Shown here: piece by piece, positions 1 through 8,439 of the stretch
Layout of the letters: the number at the start of each line of letters is the position of its first letter
Numbering within the stretch: position 1 is the first letter of the stretch
Source: an uncultured Bacteroidales bacterium
GTDB lineage: Bacteria > Bacteroidota > Bacteroidia > Bacteroidales > UBA932
Length of the DNA stretch: 64,000 nucleotides
Assembly (NCBI GenBank): GCA_944326385.1
Contig: CALVDT010000015.1
Location: 115,870 to 179,869, forward strand
Reading direction: 5' to 3'
The notes under the pieces: generated by a model
Databases searched by the model: none
Told to the model about the DNA's origin: nothing
What the model saw: only the letters and a program-made list of their open reading frames with translations
Program-made: the position numbers and the translations under genes

Positions 1-615
1 CCGGCATCCGACGTCCGGAAGATGCCTTTCCTGGAGATCGAAGCCGTATCCGAAGACGGCCGCCGCCTCGTCAGGACACTCGGGGAAGGTGCATCTCCAG
101 CCATGAACACGGAGAAAATGCACAATACATTGGTCGCTCAGCTTTCAAAGTCAAGCGGCATTTATTCATTCGATGTCCTGCCTTTTTCCGCCGCGGCCTT
201 GCCTTTCCTTCCCGTTTCGGCCGTGAATGCGTTCAGACGGAAAATCGCATCTGCCCTTGACGCTCTTCCGTGCATGTCAAGGCCTCTTTACAGGAATGAA
301 CCGGAGGCCGGCCATCTGCCGTCCGTGCATTGCGGAGCTTCGGTAACATATAAAGACAATGTTTCGAACCGGCTCTCAGAGCAGCTTTACCGCTCGCTCG
401 GTGCCGGGACAGTAGAACCGGCATACGAACTGCATCATAAGCCGGATGCCGAACTCATGCGTACAAAGTTCTGCATAAGGTATCAGTACGGAAGGTGTCC
501 TGTCCATCACAGACGCACCTGGCCGGACAAGCTCTTCCTGAGGAACAACGGAAGGACATTCGCCCTCGGTTTCGACTGTGCCAGGTGCGAAATGACTGTA
601 AAGTCTGTTAAATGA
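1..615 (+). CDS. Peptidase U32 family protein, C-terminal part (5' end outside window)
   Basis: The frame is open from the first base, so the visible 204 residues are the C-terminal part of a longer protein. The end carries the conserved U32 signature LMRTKFCIRYQYGRCP followed by a CARC motif. This Cys-rich pattern occurs in the U32 (collagenase-like, YhbU/RlhA/TrhP) group, where family members act in tRNA or rRNA hydroxylation and cysteines are thought to hold a cofactor. An internal ATG at 22 is not a likely start because coding continues upstream. Family call is firm; the exact substrate is not known. The convergent lipoprotein gene ends 10 bp downstream. Confidence 0.75.
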   Translation, partial: PASDVRKMPFLEIEAVSEDGRRLVRTLGEGASPAMNTEKMHNTLVAQLSKSSGIYSFDVLPFSAAALPFLPVSAVNAFRRKIASALDALPCMSRPLYRNEPEAGHLPSVHCGASVTYKDNVSNRLSEQLYRSLGAGTVEPAYELHHKPDAELMRTKFCIRYQYGRCPVHHRRTWPDKLFLRNNGRTFALGFDCARCEMTVKSVK

Positions 616-625
616 CAGCCCCCGA

Positions 626-1891
626 TCAGTATTCCTCTATGGCAAAGGTTACAGCCACATCTCCGAAATTTTCCCGGACACCATTGTGTGCTTCAAGGTA
701 ACGTCTGCTCAGAGAACCTCTCCAGACTATGTCGTCCCTGGTCCTGAACGGGAGATCGACTTCGAATCCATAGCTTTTCGAGGCGATTTTCACCACTGCA
801 GTGCATTTCCATGATGTCTGTTTGCCTCCGTCATCTTCTATTATCATGAATGCACAGTTCTCCACCTGTCCGGTCCAGTCCGAAAACAGCACTACCTTGA
901 ACGGCAGGGTTTCTCCCACCTGGCTTCTCTTCACCACTATCATGAAGTCCGTGATGGACGGAGAATACAGCTGGAGTTCCGCTTCAGTGCTTGCAGTGAA
1001 GTTTTCCACGGCGCCGCATTTGATGAAGAATTCAGATGCCCCTGCAAACCACGTGTCATAGTTCCGGTACATGGTGAAATCCTGCAGGGTCAGGGACTTG
1101 CCCGATATTTCACCTGATGTCCCTGTCTTCGTGCCGGAAGCCTTTGACGGATTGATGACTATCTCCCCGCCCTCAAGCGTCCATCCGGGGTAGAGCTTGC
1201 GGATCATGTCGAGACTCAGGTGTCCTTCGTCCGAATTCCTGTTGACCACCCATACGGGATATTTCTCAGCCATCTGTTCATCCACCACTACGGTTTCGAT
1301 TTCCGTGGCCCCGGTCATGTCCCTGCGCAGGCGGTATCCTATGTTTGTCGAGGATTCGTCTTCAGGGTCGTAAGTGATTATCGGAATGTTGTCTCCGCCG
1401 CTCCAGTTTTCAGAAAACGGCCAGTAGACCTGGATATCGGACGATGCGAGCAATCCGATGTATCGCTCCACATCCTCCTCGCTTCCGACAGTTATGCCGG
1501 ACGGACCGGCGGCCTTTGTGCCTATCCTTGAAACCAGATGTTCCCGGATGAGCGATGACAGCGGTTTGTCATATTCCGCCTCCGATTTAAGCTGGAGGTG
1601 TTCGTCTCCTACTCCGGCTCCGGGATTGGCGAACAGGTTCGACATCGTGTACTCTTCATCGTATCCGTTTGCCGAGGAGGCGGAGACGGCATCGTGGATT
1701 TCCTTGATATGCTCCTGCTCAAGCGGCAGCTCTGCCAGCAGGCCTGCTATTTCAGCCAGCGTAGGCCCGTATTCTGCCTGATCTTCGGTTCTGCTGTCTT
1801 CATCGGCCGGGATAGGGTCGATGCATCCTGCTGCAGTACAATACAGCAGCGCAATCGCCAGAACGGATCTGGCTGTGATTCTCTTCTTCAT
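626..1891 (-). CDS. Hypothetical lipoprotein
   Basis: 421 residues. I chose the ATG at 1891 because it begins MKKRITARSVLAIALLYC and leads to a lipobox TAAGC (Cys23), a typical SPII signal; the frame is open 8 codons further up but without a better start. The mature protein is acidic at the N-terminus, then mixed alpha/beta with a beta-rich C-terminal third that includes many W/F/Y residues. I do not recognise the family. Its own promoter probably lies within 1900-1925, and the prmC terminator separates it from the upstream operon. Likely an outer-membrane or periplasmic lipoprotein; function unknown. Confidence 0.75.
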   Translation of the reverse strand: MKKRITARSVLAIALLYCTAAGCIDPIPADEDSRTEDQAEYGPTLAEIAGLLAELPLEQEHIKEIHDAVSASSANGYDEEYTMSNLFANPGAGVGDEHLQLKSEAEYDKPLSSLIREHLVSRIGTKAAGPSGITVGSEEDVERYIGLLASSDIQVYWPFSENWSGGDNIPIITYDPEDESSTNIGYRLRRDMTGATEIETVVVDEQMAEKYPVWVVNRNSDEGHLSLDMIRKLYPGWTLEGGEIVINPSKASGTKTGTSGEISGKSLTLQDFTMYRNYDTWFAGASEFFIKCGAVENFTASTEAELQLYSPSITDFMIVVKRSQVGETLPFKVVLFSDWTGQVENCAFMIIEDDGGKQTSWKCTAVVKIASKSYGFEVDLPFRTRDDIVWRGSLSRRYLEAHNGVRENFGDVAVTFAIEEY

Positions 1892-1963
1892 GGCTGTCTC
1901 TCTTTTTTTCTGCAAATTGAGCGATAGCTATCCGTTTTTTCAAGAAATAAACGTTTAATCGGC

Positions 1964-1999
1964 AAAAAACGGCTACAGGGCTGTCAACGGCCGTTTTTT
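1964..1999 (-). terminator. Rho-independent terminator of the PBP1A-ddl-prmC run
   Basis: On the reverse strand AAAAAACGGC (1990-1999) pairs perfectly with GCCGTTTTTT (1964-1973), giving a 10-bp stem that ends in a T tract. The left arm lies inside the last codons of prmC (Lys-Asn-Gly) and the stop codon sits in the loop, so terminator and coding end overlap. Confidence 0.8.
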
Positions 2000-2871
2000 C
2001 TGAAGAATACGAACCTGTCCCGGCCCGCGAGATCTTTTGCGATATGCGCTTCCCTGAATCCGGAGTCTGTGAAAATCCCGCGTACAGCCTCACCGAAGGC
2101 CTCATTTATCTCGACAGCGCCTCGGCCGCCAGGATAAAGGTGTGCCATGGCGATTCTGCTGATGGCCTTATAGAATAGAAGAGGATCTGCATCCGGGACG
2201 AAAAGTGCAAGACCCGGCTCGTGGTTGAGGACGTTCTTTTCCATCAGTCTTTTTTCGCATTCCCTCACATATGGCGGATTGCTGATGATAAGGTCTGCCC
2301 TGTCCATTCCTGCTGCCTCCAGTGCCGATGATATTTCTTCGGGATCGGCAAGTACGTCCAGCCTGATGAATTCCGGAGCATTGCCTGAGATATCCTGCCC
2401 GTAAGCCACTTCCAGTGCTTCTGCCGAAATGTCCGCCCCGACGACGCGGGCATCCGGCAAATAGTGGGCGAGAGTCCATGCAATGCATCCTGACCCCGTG
2501 CACAGATCAAGAATCCGGAGGGAGTCCTGCCCGGATGCCGGAATGATGTCGTTTATCAGCCGGCTGCACAGGAGTTCCGTTTCCGGCCGCGGTATAAGTA
2601 CCGCAGGACTTACATGGAAGGTGAGTCCGCAGAATTCCGTCTTGCCCAGGATGTATTGCAGCGGTTCATGGCTGCATAGCCGGTCCAGCGCATTCATGAG
2701 TTTTGCCAGTTCCGGCCCGGATACGATGTGCTGCGGCTCTGTGACATGGAAATAGCCCGGCACTCCGAGTACCGAACTGTACAGTATCCTGATCATGGAG
2801 CCGGCTTCCTCTCTCCCGTAAACGGGCTCAAGCCTTTCTCCTGCTTCCGTCACGAAGTCCTTCAGCTGCAT
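1984..2871 (-). CDS. prmC: Peptide chain release factor N5-glutamine methyltransferase
   Basis: 295 residues, the usual length for PrmC/HemK. It methylates the glutamine of the GGQ motif in release factors RF1 and RF2, using S-adenosylmethionine. Visible features: an N-terminal helical domain, the RPETE motif (residues 95-99), the SAM-binding loop DLCTGSGCIA (about 122-131) and the catalytic NPPY at 198-201. It is the last gene of a reverse-strand run after PBP1A and ddl, 9 bp after ddl, and its 3' end is built into a terminator. Start is an ATG at 2871. The call is secure. Confidence 0.93.
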   Translation of the reverse strand: MQLKDFVTEAGERLEPVYGREEAGSMIRILYSSVLGVPGYFHVTEPQHIVSGPELAKLMNALDRLCSHEPLQYILGKTEFCGLTFHVSPAVLIPRPETELLCSRLINDIIPASGQDSLRILDLCTGSGCIAWTLAHYLPDARVVGADISAEALEVAYGQDISGNAPEFIRLDVLADPEEISSALEAAGMDRADLIISNPPYVRECEKRLMEKNVLNHEPGLALFVPDADPLLFYKAISRIAMAHLYPGGRGAVEINEAFGEAVRGIFTDSGFREAHIAKDLAGRDRFVFFRKNGR

Positions 2872-2880
2872 GGCCTTGTC

Positions 2881-3894
2881 TCAGCCTTCCATTATTTCCG
2901 TAAGGAAATCGGTGATGTCGATTCCGGCTGTCCGGAGCATCTTTGGCACGAGGGATGCGCTTGTCATCCCCGGTATTGTGTTGACTTCAAGGAAATAAAG
3001 GTCATCTCCTGAAAGGATGTAATCCACTCTTACGACACCCGAGCAGCCGAGTCTGGCATATATCTTCTTCGATGCTGCCTGTATCTTCGCAGTCAGGTCC
3101 TCCGGAATCGGGGCAGGACAGATTTCATCGCTGAAACCGTTGTATTTGGCGTCGTAGTCGAAGAACTCATGGTCGGTCACGATTTCTATAACAGGAAGGG
3201 CCACGAGTTCCTTTCCGTTGAAATACACGGCATCCGTAAGTTCCCTGCCGGGGATGAACTTCTCTGCCAGCACCATCTTGCCTTCCGAGAAGGCGGTCTT
3301 TACGGCATCGTCGAATTCCTCTTCCTTCTTGACTTTCACCACACCGAAACTCGACCCTCCGTCGGTCGGCTTTACGAACAGGGGAAGTCCGAGCTTGCCT
3401 ATCACTTTTTCCCGGAGTCCGGGGATGTCCTCACCTTTCCTTATGAACACGTCATCAGCGCATTTCACGTAGTCCGTGTTCCTGAGATAATTCTTGCAGG
3501 TGAACTTGTCGAATGTTATGGTGGATACGAAGGCACTGCAGCTGCTGAAAGGTATGCCGAGCATTTCGAGATACCCCTGCATCAGCCCGTTTTCCCCGGG
3601 TGTCCCGTGCTGCATTATGTATGCATAGTCGAATTTCACCTTCTCCCCGGCCGCTGTCACCGAGAAATCGGTCTTGTCTATTTCAGGACGTGCGTTTTCC
3701 GGAAGGATTACCCTTACGGAATTCCTTTTCCGGTATGATACCAGAACCCAGTGTCCGAACCGGGCGAAAATTTCGTAGACATCATATCTGGATCCGTCTA
3801 TGCGTGACGATATGAATTCTCCGCTCCGGCAGGAAATCTCCCACTCGGAAGAGTCGCTGCCGTAGATCACGGCAATGGAATTGTATCTGTTCAT
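2881..3894 (-). CDS. ddl: D-alanine--D-alanine ligase
   Basis: ATP-grasp enzyme that joins two D-alanines for the peptidoglycan stem peptide, in the cytoplasm. The core motif VKPTDGGSSFGVV and the C-terminal FLEVNTIPGMT are clear. The ATG at 3894 is used (337 residues); a TTG three codons upstream would extend the protein slightly but is less likely. The PBP1A stop lies 5 bp before the start and prmC follows after 9 bp, so the three genes are probably co-transcribed. At 337 residues it is somewhat longer than E. coli DdlB, as is common in Bacteroidetes. Confidence 0.93.
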   Translation of the reverse strand: MNRYNSIAVIYGSDSSEWEISCRSGEFISSRIDGSRYDVYEIFARFGHWVLVSYRKRNSVRVILPENARPEIDKTDFSVTAAGEKVKFDYAYIMQHGTPGENGLMQGYLEMLGIPFSSCSAFVSTITFDKFTCKNYLRNTDYVKCADDVFIRKGEDIPGLREKVIGKLGLPLFVKPTDGGSSFGVVKVKKEEEFDDAVKTAFSEGKMVLAEKFIPGRELTDAVYFNGKELVALPVIEIVTDHEFFDYDAKYNGFSDEICPAPIPEDLTAKIQAASKKIYARLGCSGVVRVDYILSGDDLYFLEVNTIPGMTSASLVPKMLRTAGIDITDFLTEIMEG

Positions 3895-3899
3895 GATTG

Positions 3900-6245
3900 T
3901 CAATCAAAAAAGTCTTCTGTAGAGGTGTCGGACACTGCATCCGCATCGCTGCCGTCGCAGTCAAGGTCGAGGTGCATGCCTGCCGGAGCGACGAACTTTT
4001 CGTCTCCCGTTATTCCCAGTGTGCCGTCCTCCAGCACTTTGTTCATGAAGATACCCCAGATAGGCAGGGCCATGTTGGAACCCTGTCCCAGGGCAAGGGA
4101 TTCAAAGTGTACCTGCCGGTCTTCAGCACCGACCCAGACACCGGCTGTGATGGCAGGTGTGTAGCCGATGAACCATCCGTCTGCCTGATCGTTAGTGGTC
4201 CCGGTCTTTCCCGCGACTTCTCCCATGATATGGTATTTGTAACGGAGACGCACAGCCGTACCGCCGGTCACCACTCCCTGCATCAGGTTTGCCATGAGAT
4301 ATGCCGTCTGTTCGCTTATGGCCTCATGTTTGGCGTTGCTGAATTCGGACAGGAGATTCCCCATGTTGTCTTCAATCCTTGTGACGAACATGGGTTCCAC
4401 ATAGACTCCGCGCGAAGGGAAGGTGTTGTATGCCGAGACCATCTCGTAAAGGGACAGGTCGGCAGGGCCTACGCACAGTGAAGGGACTTCATCGATATGG
4501 CTGCCTATACCCATCTTCCTCATCATTTCAGCCATGGCATGCGGTCCGAACTGCTTCATCAGGTAAGCTGAGATATTGTTGCTGCTCTTGGTGAGGCCCC
4601 ATTTCAAGGTCACGGTCTTTCCTATCCATTCTTCGCTGTCCGTACTCTGCGGTGTCCAGGTGTCCTCGCCCACTATGAATGTCTGCGGCACGTTCACCAC
4701 CCTGTCGCAAGGGGACATCCCTTCCTGCATGGCCAATGTGTAGAGGAACGGCTTGATGGTGGAACCCACCTGCCTCTTTCCCTGACTGACATTGTCGTAT
4801 TTGAAATACCTGTAGTCCGGTCCTCCGACATATGCCTTGACATGGCCTGTCTCCGGCTCGATGGCCATGAATGCCGCCCGGAGATGCGCCTTGTAGTATC
4901 TTATGGAGTCGTCAGGCGTCATGAGGGTGTCGATATACCCTTTGCCATCCCAGGAGAAGACCCTCATCTCCGTCTTTTTCCTGAAACTTTTCTGTATCTC
5001 CTGTTCGGAAGCGCCGTTGGCCTTCATTATGCGATATCTGTCGCTCCATCTTCTGGCCTGGGCCATAAGCCTGTCGATGGTGGCTTTATCCACATCGTTG
5101 GAGAACGGTTTGTTCCGCTTTCCCCTCTGGTCTCTCCAGAAACTGTTCTGCAGATCCAGTCCAAGGTGCTCTGCGACGGCTTCCTCGGCGTACTGCTGCA
5201 TCTTGTAGTTTATCGTCGTGTATATCCGGAGTCCGTCCTTGTCGAGACTGTATGCAGAGCCGTCCGCTTTCCTGTTCTTGTTGAGCCATCCGTAAAGATC
5301 ATCGTCGGCCCAGCGGAGAGAGTCCGTCCTGTAGTCTTCGTATATGCTGTAGGATGAGCGTTCAGGCTTGTCTGCCCTCATGGTCCTCCGCAGCATGTCC
5401 CTGAAATATGGTGCAAGGCCGGCATTGTGGTCCTGCATCTGGTAAGCAAGCATTATCGGGAGATTGCTGATGGAGTCAGCCGCCTCTTCCGTGAGATATC
5501 CTGCCTTGGCCATCTGTCTGAGGACAAAGTTCCTGCGGCCGAGAGCCTTGTCAGGATTCAGGACGGGGTTGTATCTGGTGGGCTTGTTCACCATGCCCAC
5601 GAGCATGGCGCTTTCTTCGGCAGTGAGTTCCGAAGGATTCTTTGAGAAGAATGTCTGGGAAGCCGTCTTGATACCGTACGCATTGCTGCCGAAGAATACG
5701 GCATTCATGTACATGGTGAGTATCTCATCCTTGGTGTAGTTCCTTTCCAGCTTGACGGCCGTGATCCACTCCTTGAGCTTCACCCATATCATCTTGACCT
5801 GTCTTGACCCGGGGAATCTGCCTCCCAGATCCTCCCTCGGATAAAGTGTCTTGGCAAGCTGCTGAGTTATGGTGCTGCCGCCTCCCTGGCTGGAGTCGCT
5901 CATCATCAGCGTCTTCACCAGAACCCTCGCAAGACTCCTGAAATCTATTCCCGAGTGCGAATAGAACCGGACATCTTCAGTGGCGACCGCTGCCTGTATG
6001 AGGTATGGCGACAGTTCCTCATAGCTTACGTATGACCTGTTCTCGATGTGGAATGTAGTCAATATCTCCCCGTCTTCCGCTATTACCTGCGTGGCGAGCT
6101 TGCTTTCAGGATTCTCCAGCTCTTCGAAGGAAGGAATGTCGGCAAATGCCCATACGGCAAGTATGAGAAGCGCAAAACTTACTATCGGAACGAGCAGTAT
6201 GATCCAGAACCACTTGATTATCCTTTTCCTTGTAATGTCTTTCAT
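3900..6245 (-). CDS. Penicillin-binding protein 1A (glycosyltransferase/transpeptidase)
   Basis: 781-residue bifunctional class A PBP that polymerises lipid II and cross-links glycan strands in the periplasm. It has one N-terminal membrane segment (about 12-34), a GT51 domain with catalytic Glu90 (ATEDVRFYSHSGID) and the QGGGSTITQQLAK motif, then a transpeptidase domain with SxxK (Ser495-Lys498, STIK), SSN (554-556) and KTG (680-682). All catalytic motifs are intact. A stretch of about 100 residues (350-450) between the two enzymatic domains is Lys/Arg-rich. It heads the run PBP1A-ddl-prmC. Whether it is called PonA or MrcA is a naming matter only. Confidence 0.94.
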   Translation of the reverse strand: MKDITRKRIIKWFWIILLVPIVSFALLILAVWAFADIPSFEELENPESKLATQVIAEDGEILTTFHIENRSYVSYEELSPYLIQAAVATEDVRFYSHSGIDFRSLARVLVKTLMMSDSSQGGGSTITQQLAKTLYPREDLGGRFPGSRQVKMIWVKLKEWITAVKLERNYTKDEILTMYMNAVFFGSNAYGIKTASQTFFSKNPSELTAEESAMLVGMVNKPTRYNPVLNPDKALGRRNFVLRQMAKAGYLTEEAADSISNLPIMLAYQMQDHNAGLAPYFRDMLRRTMRADKPERSSYSIYEDYRTDSLRWADDDLYGWLNKNRKADGSAYSLDKDGLRIYTTINYKMQQYAEEAVAEHLGLDLQNSFWRDQRGKRNKPFSNDVDKATIDRLMAQARRWSDRYRIMKANGASEQEIQKSFRKKTEMRVFSWDGKGYIDTLMTPDDSIRYYKAHLRAAFMAIEPETGHVKAYVGGPDYRYFKYDNVSQGKRQVGSTIKPFLYTLAMQEGMSPCDRVVNVPQTFIVGEDTWTPQSTDSEEWIGKTVTLKWGLTKSSNNISAYLMKQFGPHAMAEMMRKMGIGSHIDEVPSLCVGPADLSLYEMVSAYNTFPSRGVYVEPMFVTRIEDNMGNLLSEFSNAKHEAISEQTAYLMANLMQGVVTGGTAVRLRYKYHIMGEVAGKTGTTNDQADGWFIGYTPAITAGVWVGAEDRQVHFESLALGQGSNMALPIWGIFMNKVLEDGTLGITGDEKFVAPAGMHLDLDCDGSDADAVSDTSTEDFFD

Positions 6246-6265
6246 CCTTTGAATGGTTTGAACCG

Positions 6266-6273
6266 CAAAAATA
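6266..6273 (-). promoter_or_regulatory. Candidate -7 element for PBP1A
   Basis: The reverse strand reads TATTTTTG, a match to the Bacteroidetes TAnnTTTG box, about 20 bp before the PBP1A ATG. No clear TTTG at -33 was found at the expected spacing. Confidence 0.4.
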
Positions 6274-6360
6274 GCAACAAAATGATGAAAATCACATCTT
6301 CTGAACGGATTTTACTGAAAATTGAAAAGATAATGCAGGTGGGGTGATGCATATTATGTA

Positions 6361-6368
6361 TAAATTTG
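6361..6368 (+). promoter_or_regulatory. Candidate -7 element for the GH127 gene/PUL
   Basis: TAAATTTG matches TAnnTTTG and lies 31 bp before the GH127 ATG. A -33 TTTG is missing at the usual spacing, which fits a promoter that needs an activator such as the adjacent hybrid regulator (inference). Confidence 0.4.
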
Positions 6369-6399
6369 TCAACAGTAGTAACTGTCAAAAATATTCCAT

Positions 6400-8430
6400 A
6401 TGAAAAATGCCCGATTTCTTCTGCCGTTGATCGTTCTGTGCCTGGTGGCCTGCTCGGGTGCCGAACAGCAGAAGCCGAATTATCAGGGGAACCGTCTCCC
6501 TTTGCAGCAGGAAGCGTTCATGGAACTTCCTCTCGGAAGCATCACCCCGGCAGGCTGGCTGAGGGAGATGCTCATTTCCCAGAAGAACGGGGCGACAGGG
6601 CATCTGGATGAAATGTATCCGGAAGTCATGGGGCCGCGCAACGGATGGCTGGGAGGCGACGGTGACCAGTGGGAACGCGGTCCTTACTGGATCGACGGTC
6701 TGCTGCCGCTTGCATACATTCTGGATGACGAGGAACTGAAGGAAAAGGTGCAGCCATGGATCGAATGGTCTCTTGCAAGCCAGCAGGAGGACGGCTATTT
6801 CGGTCCGGTGAAGGATTACGGGCATGAACCTGGTCTGCAGAGGAACAAATGCCGTGACTGGTGGCCGAAGATGGTCATGCTCAAGGTCATGATGCAATAT
6901 TATTCCGCTACGGGCGATGAAAGGGTGATAGATTTCATGACAGGATATTTCCATTACCAGCTGGATAATCTGGATGAATTCCCTCTCGACCACTGGAGTT
7001 TCTGGGGCCGGTTCAGAGGCGGGGACAACATGATGGCCGTATACTGGCTCTATAATATTACCGGAGACAGGAAGCTCCTGGACCTGGGGGACAAGCTTTA
7101 CGCACAGACGGAACCGTACGTCAGGATATTCCTCGAAAGAGACAAGCTTACCAGACCCGGGACAATCCATGCCGTGAATCTCGCGCAGGGTCTGAAGACA
7201 CCTGTGGTATACTGGCAGGCAGATCCGGATCCGGTGTATCTGGAAGCCATGGACTGTGCCATGGATGACCTGCGCCGCTTCCACGGATACCCTGTCGGCA
7301 TCTTCAGCGGGGACGAGGATATCCATGGGAATGACCCGACACAGGGAATCGAACTGTGTACGATAGTGGAGTTCATGTTCTCCCTCGAGACGATGTACAG
7401 GATCACAGGCAATCCGGAGTATGCGGACCTTCTGGAAAAGGTCGCGTACAATGCCTTGCCTGCCCAGGTGGATGACAACTTCATCAACAGGCAGTATTTC
7501 CAGCAGGTGAATCAGGTCCGCCTTACACCCGGGATGAAGAATTTCGATGTCAACCATGACGGGCTCGACCATTGCTTCGGTTTTCTGACAGGATATCCGT
7601 GCTGTACGTCGAACATGCATCAGGGCTGGCCGAAATTCACCCAGAACCTGTGGTACGCCACGAGGGAGAACGGAGTGGCCGTGTCCCAGTATGCCCCTTC
7701 TGAAGTGGAGATGCTTGTCGCGGACAGCGTCCGCGTCAGAATAGTGGAAGATACAGCCTATCCGTTCGAGGAGACGATCCGTTTTACAGTCTCGGACATC
7801 GGGAGACCGGCAGAGTTCGGTTTCAGTATGCGTATCCCGGGCTGGAGTGACGGTGCTTCGGTGAAAGTGAACGGGAAGCCGCTGGATGCCGTTCCAGACA
7901 GCAAGGGAATGGTCACGATTGTCCGCCGGTGGTGCAGCGGTGATAATGTCGAGCTGGAGTTTGTGCCCGAAACAAGACTTACCGAATGGAAGGAGAATGC
8001 CGTAAGCGTGGAACGGGGTCCTCTTGTGTATGCACTGAAGATGGATAGCCGGGAAAGGAAGGTCAGACATGATGACGGTTCACCGCAGGGCAGATGGCAT
8101 TACGAGCATGAATCCACGACCCCGTGGAATTACGCCTTGATACAGTGCCCGGAGGACAGCATGGAACAGCACTATGAGGTCATTGTACATGAAGACAAGG
8201 TGAACGGCCTGTCCCCGTGGTCCGAGGAGGCGGCTCCGATATCCATCATGACCAGAGCCTTGACTGTCCCTTCCTGGAAGGAATACAACAATATGGCCGG
8301 GCCTCTGCCGTACAGCATAATGTATGGGCTGGAAACAGGGGAGGAAAGAATGATAGAACTTATACCTTATGGATGTACTACATTGAGAATCACTGAATTC
8401 CCTATGAAAGGAAAACATTCGGCGGAATAG
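6400..8430 (+). CDS. Beta-L-arabinofuranosidase-like glycoside hydrolase (GH127/DUF1680), lipoprotein
   Basis: 676 residues. The N-terminus is a lipoprotein signal (LCLVAC, Cys18), so the enzyme is probably membrane-anchored in the periplasm or at the surface. The body is the DUF1680 (alpha/alpha)6-barrel family; a C-terminal beta-sandwich follows from about residue 430. The metal-thiolate set known from GH127 HypBA1 (one Glu and three Cys, one Cys being the nucleophile) is visible as E318-x-C320 and Cys401-Cys402 in YPCCTSNMHQGWP, so catalysis is probably retained. Related families GH142 and GH146 share the fold, so the precise family is less certain than the arabinofuranosidase call. It is the first gene of the locus and its stop lies 9 bp before the sensor ATG. 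Confidence 0.82.
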   Translation: MKNARFLLPLIVLCLVACSGAEQQKPNYQGNRLPLQQEAFMELPLGSITPAGWLREMLISQKNGATGHLDEMYPEVMGPRNGWLGGDGDQWERGPYWIDGLLPLAYILDDEELKEKVQPWIEWSLASQQEDGYFGPVKDYGHEPGLQRNKCRDWWPKMVMLKVMMQYYSATGDERVIDFMTGYFHYQLDNLDEFPLDHWSFWGRFRGGDNMMAVYWLYNITGDRKLLDLGDKLYAQTEPYVRIFLERDKLTRPGTIHAVNLAQGLKTPVVYWQADPDPVYLEAMDCAMDDLRRFHGYPVGIFSGDEDIHGNDPTQGIELCTIVEFMFSLETMYRITGNPEYADLLEKVAYNALPAQVDDNFINRQYFQQVNQVRLTPGMKNFDVNHDGLDHCFGFLTGYPCCTSNMHQGWPKFTQNLWYATRENGVAVSQYAPSEVEMLVADSVRVRIVEDTAYPFEETIRFTVSDIGRPAEFGFSMRIPGWSDGASVKVNGKPLDAVPDSKGMVTIVRRWCSGDNVELEFVPETRLTEWKENAVSVERGPLVYALKMDSRERKVRHDDGSPQGRWHYEHESTTPWNYALIQCPEDSMEQHYEVIVHEDKVNGLSPWSEEAAPISIMTRALTVPSWKEYNNMAGPLPYSIMYGLETGEERMIELIPYGCTTLRITEFPMKGKHSAE

Positions 8431-8439
8431 TTGCGGTAC

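Noticed and set aside
6385-8070. 561-codon open frame on the reverse strand
   Set aside because: It lies antisense to the GH127 gene, which has family motifs and a signal peptide. The frame shows no known motif and is rich in His, Arg and Pro, typical of an antisense shadow.
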